A stretch of 64,000 nt of DNA from Pseudevernia furfuracea. Lineage: Eukaryota; Ascomycota; Lecanoromycetes; Lecanorales; Parmeliaceae. Both the position numbers and the translations under genes were made by a program. The DNA lies in assembly GCA_022315425.1 (NCBI GenBank), contig JAIUPT010000019.1, positions 496,001 through 560,000 on the forward strand, written 5' to 3'. Shown here one piece after another: positions 12,036-22,049 of this stretch (within the stretch, counting starts at the first letter, position 1; every line of letters begins with the position of its first letter). The notes under the pieces are model-generated. The model saw nothing but the letters and a program-made list of their open reading frames with translations. It made no database searches and had not been told where the DNA came from.

Positions 12036-12318
12036 ATGCATCCTCTCCACCCTCCTCCTCCTAGTCACATCCTCAGTCTTAGCAGCTCCAGTCCCGGTCC
12101 TCGATAACAGTATACCTCCTGCTCCGCCCCTACCACCCCCCCGCCAACCCTCACCTCCCAAACCCCTCCCCAGAAATAGCATTGAAAAGCCCCCCCCCTC
12201 TCATTCAAACCACGCACCAACTCCACATCCCCCCTCCACGACGGCAGTGACGCCGCAAACGGTGAAACCCCCGGCCCTGGGCACGAACCAGGACAGGCCG
12301 GCACTAAATGATGTTTGA
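12036..12318 (+). pseudogene. Proline-rich secreted-protein-like locus with frameshifted start
   Basis: A signal-peptide-like stretch (STLLLLVTSSVLAAPVPVLD) is followed by a proline-rich tail with PPAPPLPPPRQPSPP. This frame stays open for 93 codons to a TGA at 12316-12318. The only nearby ATG (12036, context CTCACCATGC) is out of that frame by one base, so no start serves the long frame. By position, strand and leader type it looks like a diverged relative of the gene at 11123, but that is inference. Alternatives are a one-base assembly or sequencing error, or a spurious frame in C-rich sequence. Confidence 0.35.
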
Positions 12319-12332
12319 AGCCGTCGCAGCCA

Positions 12333-12889
12333 CCCCCCCCCCCCCCCCCCCCCCTTCACGGTAGCCAATGACTTTTGACAGTCTTAGGTTAGCGCATGGG
12401 GGTTTCCACACGGTGTGTGTATATATGTAATAGGTAAGCCTACACAACTCACACCGCAACCACACACACCACACCACACACACACCACAGAAACGATCAA
12501 ATCCGTGAACCCGGGGCACCGAGACAAAAAAAAAAAAAAAGGCGGGCAAGCGTGCGGTGGTGGCCCAACCCGCGCGGAGGAGCCCCCCAACGCACCGCGC
12601 CCGGTTCAATAAATAAATGCCTAGGGTGGGGAAAATGGCAGCTCGTAAAGTAAAGCAGACGGGTAATTTATTAATTGCTCCTTGGATTGCCATTGGTGAC
12701 GGGACCGCGGGGTGGCTAAATTTGGGGTGAGGGGTGGGGGGGGGGGGGGGTTTTGGAGAGGAGTGATGGTGGGTAGGTAGGAGGATAGGCTGGGAGGAGG
12801 GAGCGAGGGAGAGGGGGGGGGGTTGATGTGTCCTTGTTGGGTTCCTTCTTCTTCTTCTTCTTCTTCTTCTTCTTCTTCTTTTTCTTCTT
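12333..12889. repeat. Cluster of homopolymer and microsatellite tracts
   Basis: This holds a 22-base cytosine run at 12333-12354, CA/CAC-rich sequence around 12440-12490, a 15-base adenine run near 12526-12540, a 15-base guanine run near 12736-12750, and a TTC trinucleotide array at 12843-12889. Open frames through this block encode only homopolymeric peptides (polyglutamate, polyserine, polylysine) and are not genes. Confidence 0.9.
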
Positions 12890-13467
12890 GCTCGGTGTCG
12901 AGAGCTGTGATGACAGGGAGGGAGGGAGGGAGGGTTTCGTGCATTTCGCCGCTACCCCGTAAAGACGAGCTTCTACAATGCATGATGTTCCTGAAAAAAT
13001 GGGGCGCATAGAAAATATATGAAGATTGGATGGAAGAAGAAGTTGCTCGAATGTGCCCTGGTGTGCGTGTCCGCAACTTACTGATGGTCAAAACTCATCG
13101 AGCATAGTCTTTATGAGGTTTTGAGTGTACGGCAGGTAGTTGCTCATTATAAATGTGTCCCAGAGATGAATGTTTCCGAGGGCACTCTCCGCTGCGAGGT
13201 TATAGGCCGGTATCCTACTACCAGCTCTGGAGCTGATATGCAGCCACCGACATGTTCGGCCCCCTCGACTACTTGAAAATTCGCCCTTTTCGTAACGAAA
13301 AACTTGAGCGTCAGCAACATGAATCAATGCAAATGAGTCATCGACTCGCATTATTTTATCATGACCTGCAGAATCCCTCACCGATAGTTGGGTTGGTATT
13401 TTGAAACTTGAAAACCCCCTGATACCGGGCGCTTTCAATCTGGATACCCCTTCCAGCAACGCCGTCA
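12890..13467. other. Unassigned stretch with a minus-strand open frame
   Basis: A 127-codon minus-strand frame (13088-13471) includes RTCRWLHISS and IHLWDTFIMSNYLPYTQ but matches no family I know. It overlaps the stop of the gene at 13468-13936 by 4 nt and could be a further exon of it. I could not find splice sites that join them in phase. Confidence 0.3.
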
Positions 13468-13936
13468 TCATCTGTTGTCTTGGTTATCTTTCGCGGTCGA
13501 CGCCACGTTCATATGATTGCCCTGGTAGCCTAAACCTTTCCAAATCGCACGCATTTTGCTTTCCACGTTGTCTGCAACCTCCCTGAGCTCTACCAACAAG
13601 TCGTATATCTCGTCTTCATAATCTCCATCGCCTTTCCTCTCGAGGTTACATATGAAAGCTGTGACAATGCCGACTTCGACGTCAAATTTTTGGATGTCGG
13701 TTTCGGGATTTTTCTGGAGTTGATTAGTGCGCCCTAGCTTCGGGCTTCGGGCTTTATGGGGTTGGACCATGGCATGGGAGTTCGTTTGAGAGTAGTAACG
13801 AAGTACTTACGAGTGTGAAAATGGTTTTCTGGAGGCTGGAGATCAGAGTTGGTGCGCGTTCCACAGTGAGTCCTGGGTGTGGGGATGGATCATCACTCTG
13901 TTCGCGTTCCTGGGCGGGGTCCGGGTTTGAGGACAT
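13468..13936 (-). CDS. Hypothetical two-exon protein
   Basis: Exon 1 is 13936-13811 (42 codons, start MSSNPDPAQEREQSDD). The intron is 13810-13714 (97 nt, GTAAGT donor, CTCCAG acceptor). Exon 2 is 13713-13468. The product is about 123 residues: an acidic, Ser/Pro-rich N-terminus, then a predicted helical segment through SLQKTIFTLKNPETDIQKFD and DEIYDLLVELREVADNVESK. The phase closes and the helix continues smoothly across the junction, which supports the splice. No family was recognised. The stop overlaps another open frame on the same strand (13471-13088), so the 3' structure may be longer. Confidence 0.4.
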
Positions 13937-14284
13937 TGTAGGCGAGCAATTAGGATAGGCGGAGGGTTCGTTTTTTTTTGATGAGAGAAAATTTGGACTT
14001 GTGGTATTTATGCACAAGGGGGGACAAGGAAGTCCATGAGATCTGAGCTACGGAATGAACGTGCGCTGGCTGAGATCTGTATTTGGTGACAGCTGTTGGT
14101 TGCAGTTGCCAGATCCTCGAGAACCTCAAGTCTGCGAGGACAAGATCCAATATTCATCTAGAGGGGTTTTCATGGAATGTCAACAGCATCAGCGTGCTAG
14201 CGACCGCATAACGAAAGATACAATGTAGAAGGGTTTCTTATATCATCATTTGGGTTGCGCAAAGAGCTTACTCTATCCTTCTCA
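13937..14284. other. Intergenic, 0.35 kb
   Basis: This is upstream of the hypothetical gene at 13468-13936 and downstream of the broken thioesterase-like gene. Nothing further was seen. Confidence 0.4.
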
Positions 14285-14868
14285 TCACAGATGCTCTGAA
14301 CATTCTTGCACTAGAAATAGAACTACGTCATCGTAACCTTGCGGTTCGTTAATCCAATGTCCCCCATCCTGATATTCTTTCCACTGAACCTTCATCCCCA
14401 ATACCTTAAGCAGCGCAAGACTGCCGGTTCAGTTCGATATCCACCACCTAATCATCTACGGCATGGCAAAGCAACACCGGTGTGCTAATAACCGACTGTG
14501 CCGACATATCAGGCTTTGGACCTTCAAGTCCGAGGGTTGTCCTGTAGAACCTGCCCAGTTCCTCCTCGCGCAATACCAAGTTCTCTGATCCCTTATTGCC
14601 GATCTCTTCCATCTGCGCCCTGAAAGGCATCCACCCGCTGACTCCGATGAAACCGCCCAGCTTGACCTGCCCAACGAGCATGGCAAGCAAACCCGTCGCG
14701 CAACCTTGACTGATACCCAAGATATACAAGCGGCTTCCGTCTCCATCGAGAAGCTCAATCTCATCGCGGACTAATTTCAGCAGGAAGCCTATAGAGTCCG
14801 TTAAGCCTTCCACTTGCAACTCCTCTCTCGCGCTCGGGTCAGTGAGCGAGTAGATGGATATGCAGATG
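14285..14868 (-). pseudogene. Acyl-protein thioesterase / carboxylesterase-like remnant
   Basis: The translation follows the fungal phospholipase/carboxylesterase (APT-like) family: IYSLTDPSAREELQVEGLTD, then LYILGISQGCATGLLAML with the nucleophile motif G-x-S-x-G, then LGGFIGVSGWMPF, then VLLCHAVDD with the catalytic Asp. Directly after it comes an in-frame TAG (14448-14450). The homologous reading continues as VVDIELNRQSCAA, then shifts frame near 14408-14415 and resumes as LKVLGMKVQWKEYQDGGHW, containing the catalytic His in GGHW, to a stop at 14285. The N-terminal 60-80 residues (oxyanion loop and HGRG-type motif) are absent upstream. One nonsense codon, one frameshift and a missing 5' end make this a pseudogene. 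Confidence 0.7.
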
Positions 14869-15951
14869 GAGTAGACATGCGGAGACTGACTTTATGGTAG
14901 TCGGTAGAGAAATGACTGATTTGTTTTAGTGCTGTCAAAACTTGGCCCTCAAGCCATCCCGGCCACCTTGCATTCCTAGCCGCCTGACTGATTTTTGTCT
15001 ATAGAACGTGGTCCCACATGCTTCATGAATGTTTCAACAAATGGTACCAATAAGTGGAAATGTGCTGATGATGTGTGTTGATGTTGATGCTGATGCGTGT
15101 GATCGCAGATGGTTGGACAACAAACAAACAAGGCCAGGATTCACTAAGCTTTTTAGTTGCGATGAGTATGTTTACCCTGCTCCGCGAGTAATTGTCTGCG
15201 CTCGATATCGGTTCGCGGAAGGGCGCCTTGCCCTTCGGCCGACGAATAGTGCAGGAGTAGTCGTCTGAGACCTTTGTTCAACAGCCAGCTCTTTGATTGC
15301 GAAAGTTTCCACCAAATTCTTGGCGGCCAAGTAGGGCATAACCACTGTAAAACATGACACCCGGCCTGATTGATCGAGTCTTTGGCGAGATAGGTAGGAG
15401 AGTTGATGAGGCGAGACAGCTGATACAGCATCAAAGAGTGGATAATAGAAGCACGACGTGGAACTGTCAATCATGGGAAGGCGCTGTCTGCGTTCCAAAG
15501 GGCTGGGTTGACGAATCTGTCGCGCGAGAGGAGCTGGGAAGGCTTCAGCGAAAACGACAGCATTGGTAGTGGTGGCACGCTGGTGTCCGGAGCTCTGAGT
15601 TGGCTGTCCCAATTTCCGTTCTAGGGCTGAGTTCCCTTACAGATTGCACTAACATAGGGAGAGGCTGTAAACTATGAGGATATGGGTATTGAAGTCGAAT
15701 AAAAGATGTTGAATCCGGAAACCTGGGCTATCCAGCGAAGAGAGTGTCACAGTCAGGACCACAAAAAAGATCAAAGGTATACTTTGGGGGGAAATACAAA
15801 TAAAAAACAATGTTTCGTTACGCCACGCGACTGCCAATCTCAATATGTGGGCTTTCTGAGGCCGGACGCCACGAATGCTGTGCCAATGTCACCGGTCTAC
15901 GTACGAGAGTCAGGAAGCCATCTCAAAGAAGTCCAAGTTTCCCATTATCGA
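14869..15951. other. Intergenic, 1.1 kb
   Basis: No supported gene. A 146-codon minus-strand frame at 15172-15612 has no recognisable features and overlaps open frames on the plus strand. Confidence 0.4.
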
Positions 15952-16752
15952 TCATACTATTCCACGGAGCTCTCCCTCAACCTGCTGAAGAGACGGCCAG
16001 ATTGTAGGGCCGAGAGCCCTGATAGTCCTCACGGTGCAGTCACTACCACGTCGCTCGAGGTCTCCCACATCGATCAGCCGCTCTCGGACAGGGTAGATCT
16101 GTCCGTACAGACGACCGATATCCTCCCCGCTGACCCCGGCCACCCATGAGATCTCCATGAGACTTCTCGGTCGACGGATCATGTACGCCGCCGTGTAAAT
16201 GCAAACGGCGGCGATGCGTCGCCGCGAGTGGCCCTGGCCGTCCCTCGAGCCCGCCAAGAGACCCGCCATCGATTCCGCCAACCCCGTGACGGCGGCGGCG
16301 CGTTGCGTGAAATCGAGCTCGGAACAAAATGCCCGCGCAAGGGCGGCCGCGTCTGGGTTCCTTTGGTTTCCGTCGAGGCCCTCCCCCGGTCTGCCGTAGC
16401 TCGTGAGCGTGTAAGACACGTCTCGGGGGCCTTCGACGGTGGACCGTGTCGTCCGTGGACCCGGCGCCAGTCTTTCCTCGCTGATGTTTTCATGCTCGAG
16501 ATACGGGCGGGGTTGCGCGGCGAAGAACGTTGCACGGCATTTGGGGCAACTGTTGTTGGTTCCCAGCCAATTCGCGATACACGATGAGCCTACATGGTGG
16601 TTACAGGGCAGGCGGATTTCGTACTCGGTGATCCCGGTCGATATGTTTAGCGTGTTGTAATCTTCCAGACAGATCATACACCGCTCACCCGGGCTGGAGT
16701 TTACGCGGTTCTCAGGTCTGCTAAGTAGCCGGGTGAGAAAATCTTGAGACAT
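15952..16752 (-). CDS. RING-finger protein with TFIIB/cyclin-like C-terminal segment
   Basis: Single-exon gene of 266 residues starting MSQDFLTRLLSRPENRVN. Residues about 25-73 form a RING finger, from CMICLEDY through LPCNHHVGSSCIANWL to NSCPKC, so it is a likely E3 ubiquitin ligase. A linker of about 70 residues is Pro/Arg/Gly rich. The C-terminal part contains RRRIAAVCIYTAAYMIRRPR followed by SLMEISWVAGVSGEDIGRLY. That resembles the core helices of a TFIIB/cyclin-like repeat (IAAACIYIACR, then KEI, then TGVSxxxIGR). RING proteins of filamentous ascomycetes with a comparable C-terminal segment are familiar to me by pattern, but no function is established. It is the first of three RING-type genes in a row on this strand. 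GC content is visibly higher than in the flanks. Confidence 0.75.
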   Translation of the reverse strand: MSQDFLTRLLSRPENRVNSSPGERCMICLEDYNTLNISTGITEYEIRLPCNHHVGSSCIANWLGTNNSCPKCRATFFAAQPRPYLEHENISEERLAPGPRTTRSTVEGPRDVSYTLTSYGRPGEGLDGNQRNPDAAALARAFCSELDFTQRAAAVTGLAESMAGLLAGSRDGQGHSRRRIAAVCIYTAAYMIRRPRSLMEISWVAGVSGEDIGRLYGQIYPVRERLIDVGDLERRGSDCTVRTIRALGPTIWPSLQQVEGELRGIV

Positions 16753-17370
16753 GTTGAGGATAGAGGACTCGTGTGTGTCTTGGGGATGGTTGAAGGTATG
16801 GAAGGGCGTTTCGAAAGGCTTGATGGTGATGTTGCCGGGTTGGAATGAGGATCAAAGGGAGTCACAATATTAGCAGGTTTCAGTGAGTGGAATATAAGTA
16901 ATTCTGACGCAAACTGTTAAGAGCCGAACAAATGTGTTATCGATCGCAGTGTGTCTCCCTATTTGCCCTTTTATTTGGAAGGCGTTAGGCAAGGAAGGAC
17001 ACAATGAGGCTCTTCTCCTTAGAAATGTCGCCCCCCCCTCCCCCCCCCCAACGAAAAGCCTTGACTGTTCCCCTTTGAATAATCTTAGGTTCCACCTATA
17101 CTTCTCGACCTCCACGTCGATGGCAGACAGAGCCTCACGAGTCGTACCCCACATGAAGGGGACCTCCATAGCAACGCGACCACTAGTATGATTTCCGTCT
17201 CCATTGCACTGTTTGACGAAGCTTATGTCGTCATTGGGTTGGAAAGCATATTCCTACTCATGGGTTTTCAATATCCTGGAGACCTTTTTTTTTTCAACTA
17301 GACAGACTACCCAGCGTTTCCACCTTTCTCATGCGACCCGTCGCCCAAAAAAAGACCGTCCTTCCCTGTT
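16753..17370. other. Intergenic, 0.6 kb
   Basis: This contains a C-rich tract near 17031-17050. It would hold the promoter of the RING gene at 15952 and the terminator of the RBR gene at 17371. No coding signal was seen. Confidence 0.4.
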
Positions 17371-18459
17371 TCATGATCCCCACACCGCCCGAAGGCAGCG
17401 ACACTGCCGGTTCTCGTCCCACAGTTCCATGCACCTCCAGCACAAACCCGCCCCGCAACGGCAATCCACCCTGTCGCAGCCACTGGTCTTCTCCACCAGG
17501 TTCCGGCACCTCGGACACTTCCTGATGTCCTTGTTGAAACCCCAGGTCTGGAACTCCGCCGTTCCGATCCGCTGGTACATGGCGCAGGTCATGCCGCTGT
17601 GGGAAGGGGCCCGGCAGGTCGTGCAGACGGGCGTGGAACATTCAAAGCAGGTGACGACGGAGCCGTCGGTGGAAGTGCGGTAGGTTTGCCGGCAGTGCGA
17701 AGTCGGACATTCCTGGAGTGTTTCGATCGTCTTCAGGTAGATGGCGAAGGACTTGTCGAGGAGTTGCTCGAAAAGTTCGGATGGCAAAACGAGGTTGAGT
17801 TCAGGGAGCAGGAAGGTTCGTGCACACTCTCCTGAATTGCCCAGACACCGAATCGGGATTTCGTCCTTGCCGACGGAGTGACATTGACTGCTGAAACAAG
17901 AGCGGCAGTACAAGTGGCCACAAGCGGTAAGGTAGGGGTCTTCGGCCTCAGTTAGACAAATCGCACACTCGGAAACTGTAGGGTCCTTCTTGATCCTGAA
18001 CCTTGTATGGCGGTCCTGCAGGAGTTGTTTTCTGATAGCCGTCATATCTGGCGCATTGACCGACGCCTCGTAACTGATCTCAACAGCGACCTTTTTGATG
18101 GCGATCTTGGTTTGCCGAACACATTTCGAATATCCATCGAACTTGCTCTTGATGCGTGCGGCGAAATTCGGATCCTTGACCTGGACGTGTGCGACGTCGG
18201 GACATGCATCTGGGCCAGTGATGACATGTATCCGCGACAAGCCTACAGGCTCTCGAAAAAGTTCAAAAATACATGTGGCAAAATTCCCGGCGGTGCGTTG
18301 TGGCATACCGCATGAGATTTGGATCGCGCTGTAATCCGAGGGATGCTGGATGCTCAAGACGTTTGCTCCAGGGCCGAAGTTGACGAGTGCTCCTTTGAGG
18401 ATGCGTGTCTCTACCTGTCCTGCTAGTATATCAGAAGTCATTGTTGGTCTTGTCGCCAT
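17371..18459 (-). CDS. RBR (RING1-IBR-RING2) E3 ubiquitin ligase, short paralogue
   Basis: Single exon of 362 residues starting MATRPTMTSDILAGQVETRI. An upstream in-frame extension exists but reads like leader sequence. RING1 begins at SECAICLTEAED with ACGHLYCRSC. The IBR has CPTSHCRQTYR and TCFECSTPVCTTC. RING2 is KCPRCRNLVEKTSGCDRVDC, where the Cys after SG matches the catalytic thioester cysteine of RBR ligases such as HHARI. The N-terminal 110 residues (GALVNFGPGANV, HPSDYSAIQISC, VAHVQVKDPNFAARIKSKF) align with residues about 110-200 of the neighbouring CCCH-RBR protein. The two are therefore paralogues, this one lacking the zinc fingers and the long central region. It acts in ubiquitin transfer; the substrate is unknown. 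Confidence 0.85.
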   Translation of the reverse strand: MATRPTMTSDILAGQVETRILKGALVNFGPGANVLSIQHPSDYSAIQISCGMPQRTAGNFATCIFELFREPVGLSRIHVITGPDACPDVAHVQVKDPNFAARIKSKFDGYSKCVRQTKIAIKKVAVEISYEASVNAPDMTAIRKQLLQDRHTRFRIKKDPTVSECAICLTEAEDPYLTACGHLYCRSCFSSQCHSVGKDEIPIRCLGNSGECARTFLLPELNLVLPSELFEQLLDKSFAIYLKTIETLQECPTSHCRQTYRTSTDGSVVTCFECSTPVCTTCRAPSHSGMTCAMYQRIGTAEFQTWGFNKDIRKCPRCRNLVEKTSGCDRVDCRCGAGLCWRCMELWDENRQCRCLRAVWGS

Positions 18460-19418
18460 GATGCTGTTCAACAATAAGGACTGGAAGTTTTGTGGAAATG
18501 ACAAACGAGGCAAGGACTGAGGTCGATATCCAATAGAGAATCGGGTCGTTGGATATGGGACTGACCGTGGTTTCGATGTATTGCAGTGACATGTGATGTC
18601 AAGTGACACGCATAACCAAACCTCGTGAACAAAGACGTACCTATATCTATATTGAAAAAGTGTTATGTATGAACTCACACGCAAGCGTACGGAGTGACAG
18701 CTGAGCTGCTAGGAATGCAAGTGCCTGTGATTCCCGCTCGTGAGTGAAGGTGGCCACACATAGCGTCATCTCCGGGCAATCGTTGCCATTTTCGAAAACA
18801 AGCAATGTGTCACTCACTTCGGCAGTACGAGCCATAACACTTCTTCGCCACTTGTGAAGTCCATCCCACACACACTTTCCAATTGTTGCGGTCCGTGTTA
18901 CGAACGATCACTCTGAAAGTGGTTGCAACTGAAAAAAAAAAAAAAAAAAAAAAAAAAATTCTGCTTCCCAGTTCTCAAATCGCTCCTGCCTCTGTCTATA
19001 CCATGATGGAGCAAGACAGTGTTGAAGAGGGCAGAGGGTTTTTGGTTAAGATCGGTAAATTACCTATGCCGTAGTGCTTCAAGTGGGAAGCGCGGTAAGA
19101 CTCCAGGAAGAAATCATCATCTTGTCCCGGCGGCACTATCTTTCTTGTTTCTATGAAACGAGACTGCGGCTTGTTAAACAGTTGCTGCACAACCTGTACT
19201 CTCGAAATTTCATTGTCCCACATGCCGTCCTCTTGGATCTCAACGCCAAACCGAAAGGTCTCGGTGCTCCTGATTCACCCCTAGTTGTAGCATACCTTTG
19301 TGGATCGCCCTAAAACATGAACAAACCAAAAATCACACCCGATGCAGCCTGGATCATTGAGGGGACCATGCCAGAGTACATTGATTGTCATATACACACA
19401 TCGCTCATCGCTCATTCC
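18460..19418. other. Intergenic between the two RBR genes, with a poly-A tract
   Basis: A run of about 30 adenines lies at 18929-18958. The remainder should hold the promoter of the short RBR gene and the 3' end region of the CCCH-RBR gene. No supported gene. Confidence 0.5.
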
Positions 19419-22049
19419 TCACATAAAAGACCCATGCACCTCCTGCATATGCCCATAGCATTTCGGCCCGTCGTCAAATGTCTCCAGACAAACCCAACAT
19501 ATATGCGTCTGGCAATTCCTGCATTCCCTGCACGAATTCGGAGTTAGCATTCCCTCAATTGGGATAGTTTTGGAGTCAGAAGACATGTCTCAGGAGGCGG
19601 AAAGGATCTCCGTCTCCGGCCTCCGAAACTTGGTGAATAAGGGGGATATTTGTTCGGAAAGGATAACTCACATGTGATTACACCCAAAAGATTTCTCAAT
19701 CGGCACTTTACACACGGGACAGTCCTTGACATCGTTCTCCTGCTTCCATTTCCGAAACTCCTCGTCACCCTCCGTCCGGACGCGCTGGTACACTTCGCAC
19801 GTCATACCGTCATGGCAGGTGATTTGGCAGGTAGTGCAGATGGGAGTCAGGCAGGCGGGACAGGTGAAGATGACGCCGTCGGGGGAGACGCGGTAGATTT
19901 GTTGGCAGTCTGGCGTAGGGCAGTACTGAAAGGATTTCGGGTTCGTGCGGACGTGCGTGGTGAATGAGTCCTCCAAAAGTTGTTCGAAGGCTTCAGATGA
20001 TAGCGCCGTCTTGATCGCTTGGACTTCAAGCACCTGTAAGCAGTTTCCCGAATCGCCGAAACAGCGCACTGGTAGATCTCCTTCGCCAGCTGAGGAGCAT
20101 TGACTAGCGAAGCAGCTTCCACAGTAGAAGTGACCACAGGGCGTACGAAAGGCATCTTCTGCTTCCGTCCAACATACTGCACAGTCGGGTTGATTGATAC
20201 TACCGTCAAGGGCCAGATTCTCGAGATCGCTTGCGGCGTCTTGGTCTAGAAGCTTCCGTGCTGTCTCCAAGTCACGAGCCGAGCCAATGATAGTAATGAT
20301 CTGCGGTCGTCGCCGGATATCGAGGCTGGCCTTTTGCTTTCCCAGTGTCGTTACAATGCGGCGGAATCCCCCTCGTAGCGCTTTCTTGAGGTCTTCAGCG
20401 CTTAATGAGATGTAGCGGGTCATCTCCGTAAGGCTATCCAGCTTTTCGACCAGTGCGCTTCGAATGTGTTTTTTGCTATCAGCGGACCCGTAAAGAGAAA
20501 GACGATGTTTCCTCATGTCCCTGTAGATATACCCTTGCTGTCTGTGACTCAATTCGTTGAGGTACGCCAGGCCCCCAGGGGTGGCAAAGAAATCATCCCA
20601 TATCCCGAGGTCTCCGTTCATGGCCACATCTCCAGCCAGGATTCTCTCAAAAGCACTCTTTGCTTTTGCAACGGCCTTGGCATCTTCTCCATACAATCGA
20701 AGCGCAATGAACTTCTGCGTGGAGTCTACGGGCGGATATGCCTTGATATGCACATGTCCAGCGTCCCATATTTGAAATCTGAGGTATTCAATGTCTCCTC
20801 GAATCGCACTGTACACAGCTTTCGGGACGTTGAACTTGACAGATATTAGGGGACTAACGAAGAGTTTCGAGTTTCCTAACTGGGGCATTTTCCGCCCGCT
20901 CAGTTGATTGATAGCTTTGCGCGCGTGTTCTCCCGTCTGGAAACGTGCAATCGCTTTTATCTGAGTAGCGCTCATGGTGGAATTAGGCTCCCAAGCCTCC
21001 AGGGGGCCGACGCCATTGAGCAGGGCTTTCACGTATCCTTCAACTTTGTGTAATGACGCTGAATATGAAACCTTGCCCATTACCACGTTCACTGGTGTGA
21101 GATGGCCAGGTATGTGTCGTTCAATCATGGGCTGTGTCGTGGAGGCGTCTAAATTTCCAAGCTGCACGGAGGTGATGGTGGGTCTATGGTGTCCAAAGTG
21201 ATGTTCGGGAATTTGAAGAGTAGCCTGGATCCTGCGTCCTGCAATTCTGAAATCTCTGTTGGTGATGAATTCTCCAGCGGCTCTAGCCTTGCCAATGTTG
21301 TTGTAATGCAGCCAAGCAGTTCGTGAAGGCTTGTACCAGGTGCAGCTTACAGTGTTCATCTGCAGCCGATTCGCTGATGACTCGGACTGACTTCCGACCT
21401 GCAGTACACTGACTGCGATTTCAGGAACATGAGATCCCTCCAGCCTAAATTCGGCCCTCGATTTCAGTCTCTGTGCAAACGCGGAGTCCTTGATCCTGAC
21501 CTGAGCAACAGTGGAAGGAGGCTTCATCATAGTCTTGACGCGTATCAATGATAGAGGGACAGTCTCTCCAAGCGTAGCCAGGAATCCTTGAAAAGCTTCC
21601 GCATCACAGTGGGGCTGCAGGGAAGTCATCTGAACAGCAGAGTAGTCTGATGGAAATTCTGTGTCGTGAACCTGGGCTCCAGGGCCGAACGTGACAGATG
21701 CACCTCGCAGATTGCGTACTTCTAATTCCCGCGGAGACTGTTCAGATGCGGCGGTGGGGCAAGTCTCAACTTTCATGTTTTGAACATTGATTGGATCGGG
21801 TGGCGCATTGACGCCTTCCGGTTGTGTCTTTTGTTGATCATCATAGGTTGATATCTTCTCGTTCAAGTGTTCGTAAGGGCAGTCTATGCCCTTGTTGCAA
21901 TGCCCAAGCAAATGGAAGCGGCACGGAGTCCCATGCGTCCTACCAAGGTGTCGAAGACCGCCAGTAGAAGCGACTTCATGGCTGAAGGTACAGGCCTGTC
22001 CACGGGCACAAGTACCCAGAGCGAAGAATTTGCATACCTTTTTCACCAT
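19419..22049 (-). CDS. CCCH zinc-finger plus RBR E3 ubiquitin ligase
   Basis: Two exons (22049-19672 and 19527-19419) are separated by a 144-nt intron that cuts RING2 immediately after GCNHM. The product is about 828 residues. Two CCCH fingers (C-x7-C-x5-C-x3-H) lie at residues 6-24 and 43-61, and imply RNA binding. A segment shared with the shorter neighbour (GASVTFGPGAQV, FPSDYSAVQMTS) follows. A central region of about 400 residues of mixed alpha/beta character comes next; its family was not recognised, although KARAAGEFITNRDFRIAGRR looks RRM- or KH-like. RING1 starts near residue 623 (CAVCWTEAEDAF). The IBR is YCPTPDCQQIYR through CTTC. RING2 is DCPVCKVPIEKSFGCNHM joined to ECRNCQTHICWVC. 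The catalytic Cys is near residue 790. It is probably a cytosolic RNA-linked ubiquitin ligase; targets are unknown. Confidence 0.85.

Noticed and set aside
12304..13091. Long minus-strand frames through the repeat cluster
   Set aside because: They consist of polyglutamate, polylysine or polyproline read from microsatellites and overlap each other; no real gene signal.
15172..15612. 146-codon minus-strand frame
   Set aside because: No motif, no homologous pattern and overlapped by plus-strand frames.
16043..16587. Several 90-119-codon frames on both strands inside the RING gene
   Set aside because: They are out-of-frame shadows in a GC-rich coding region.
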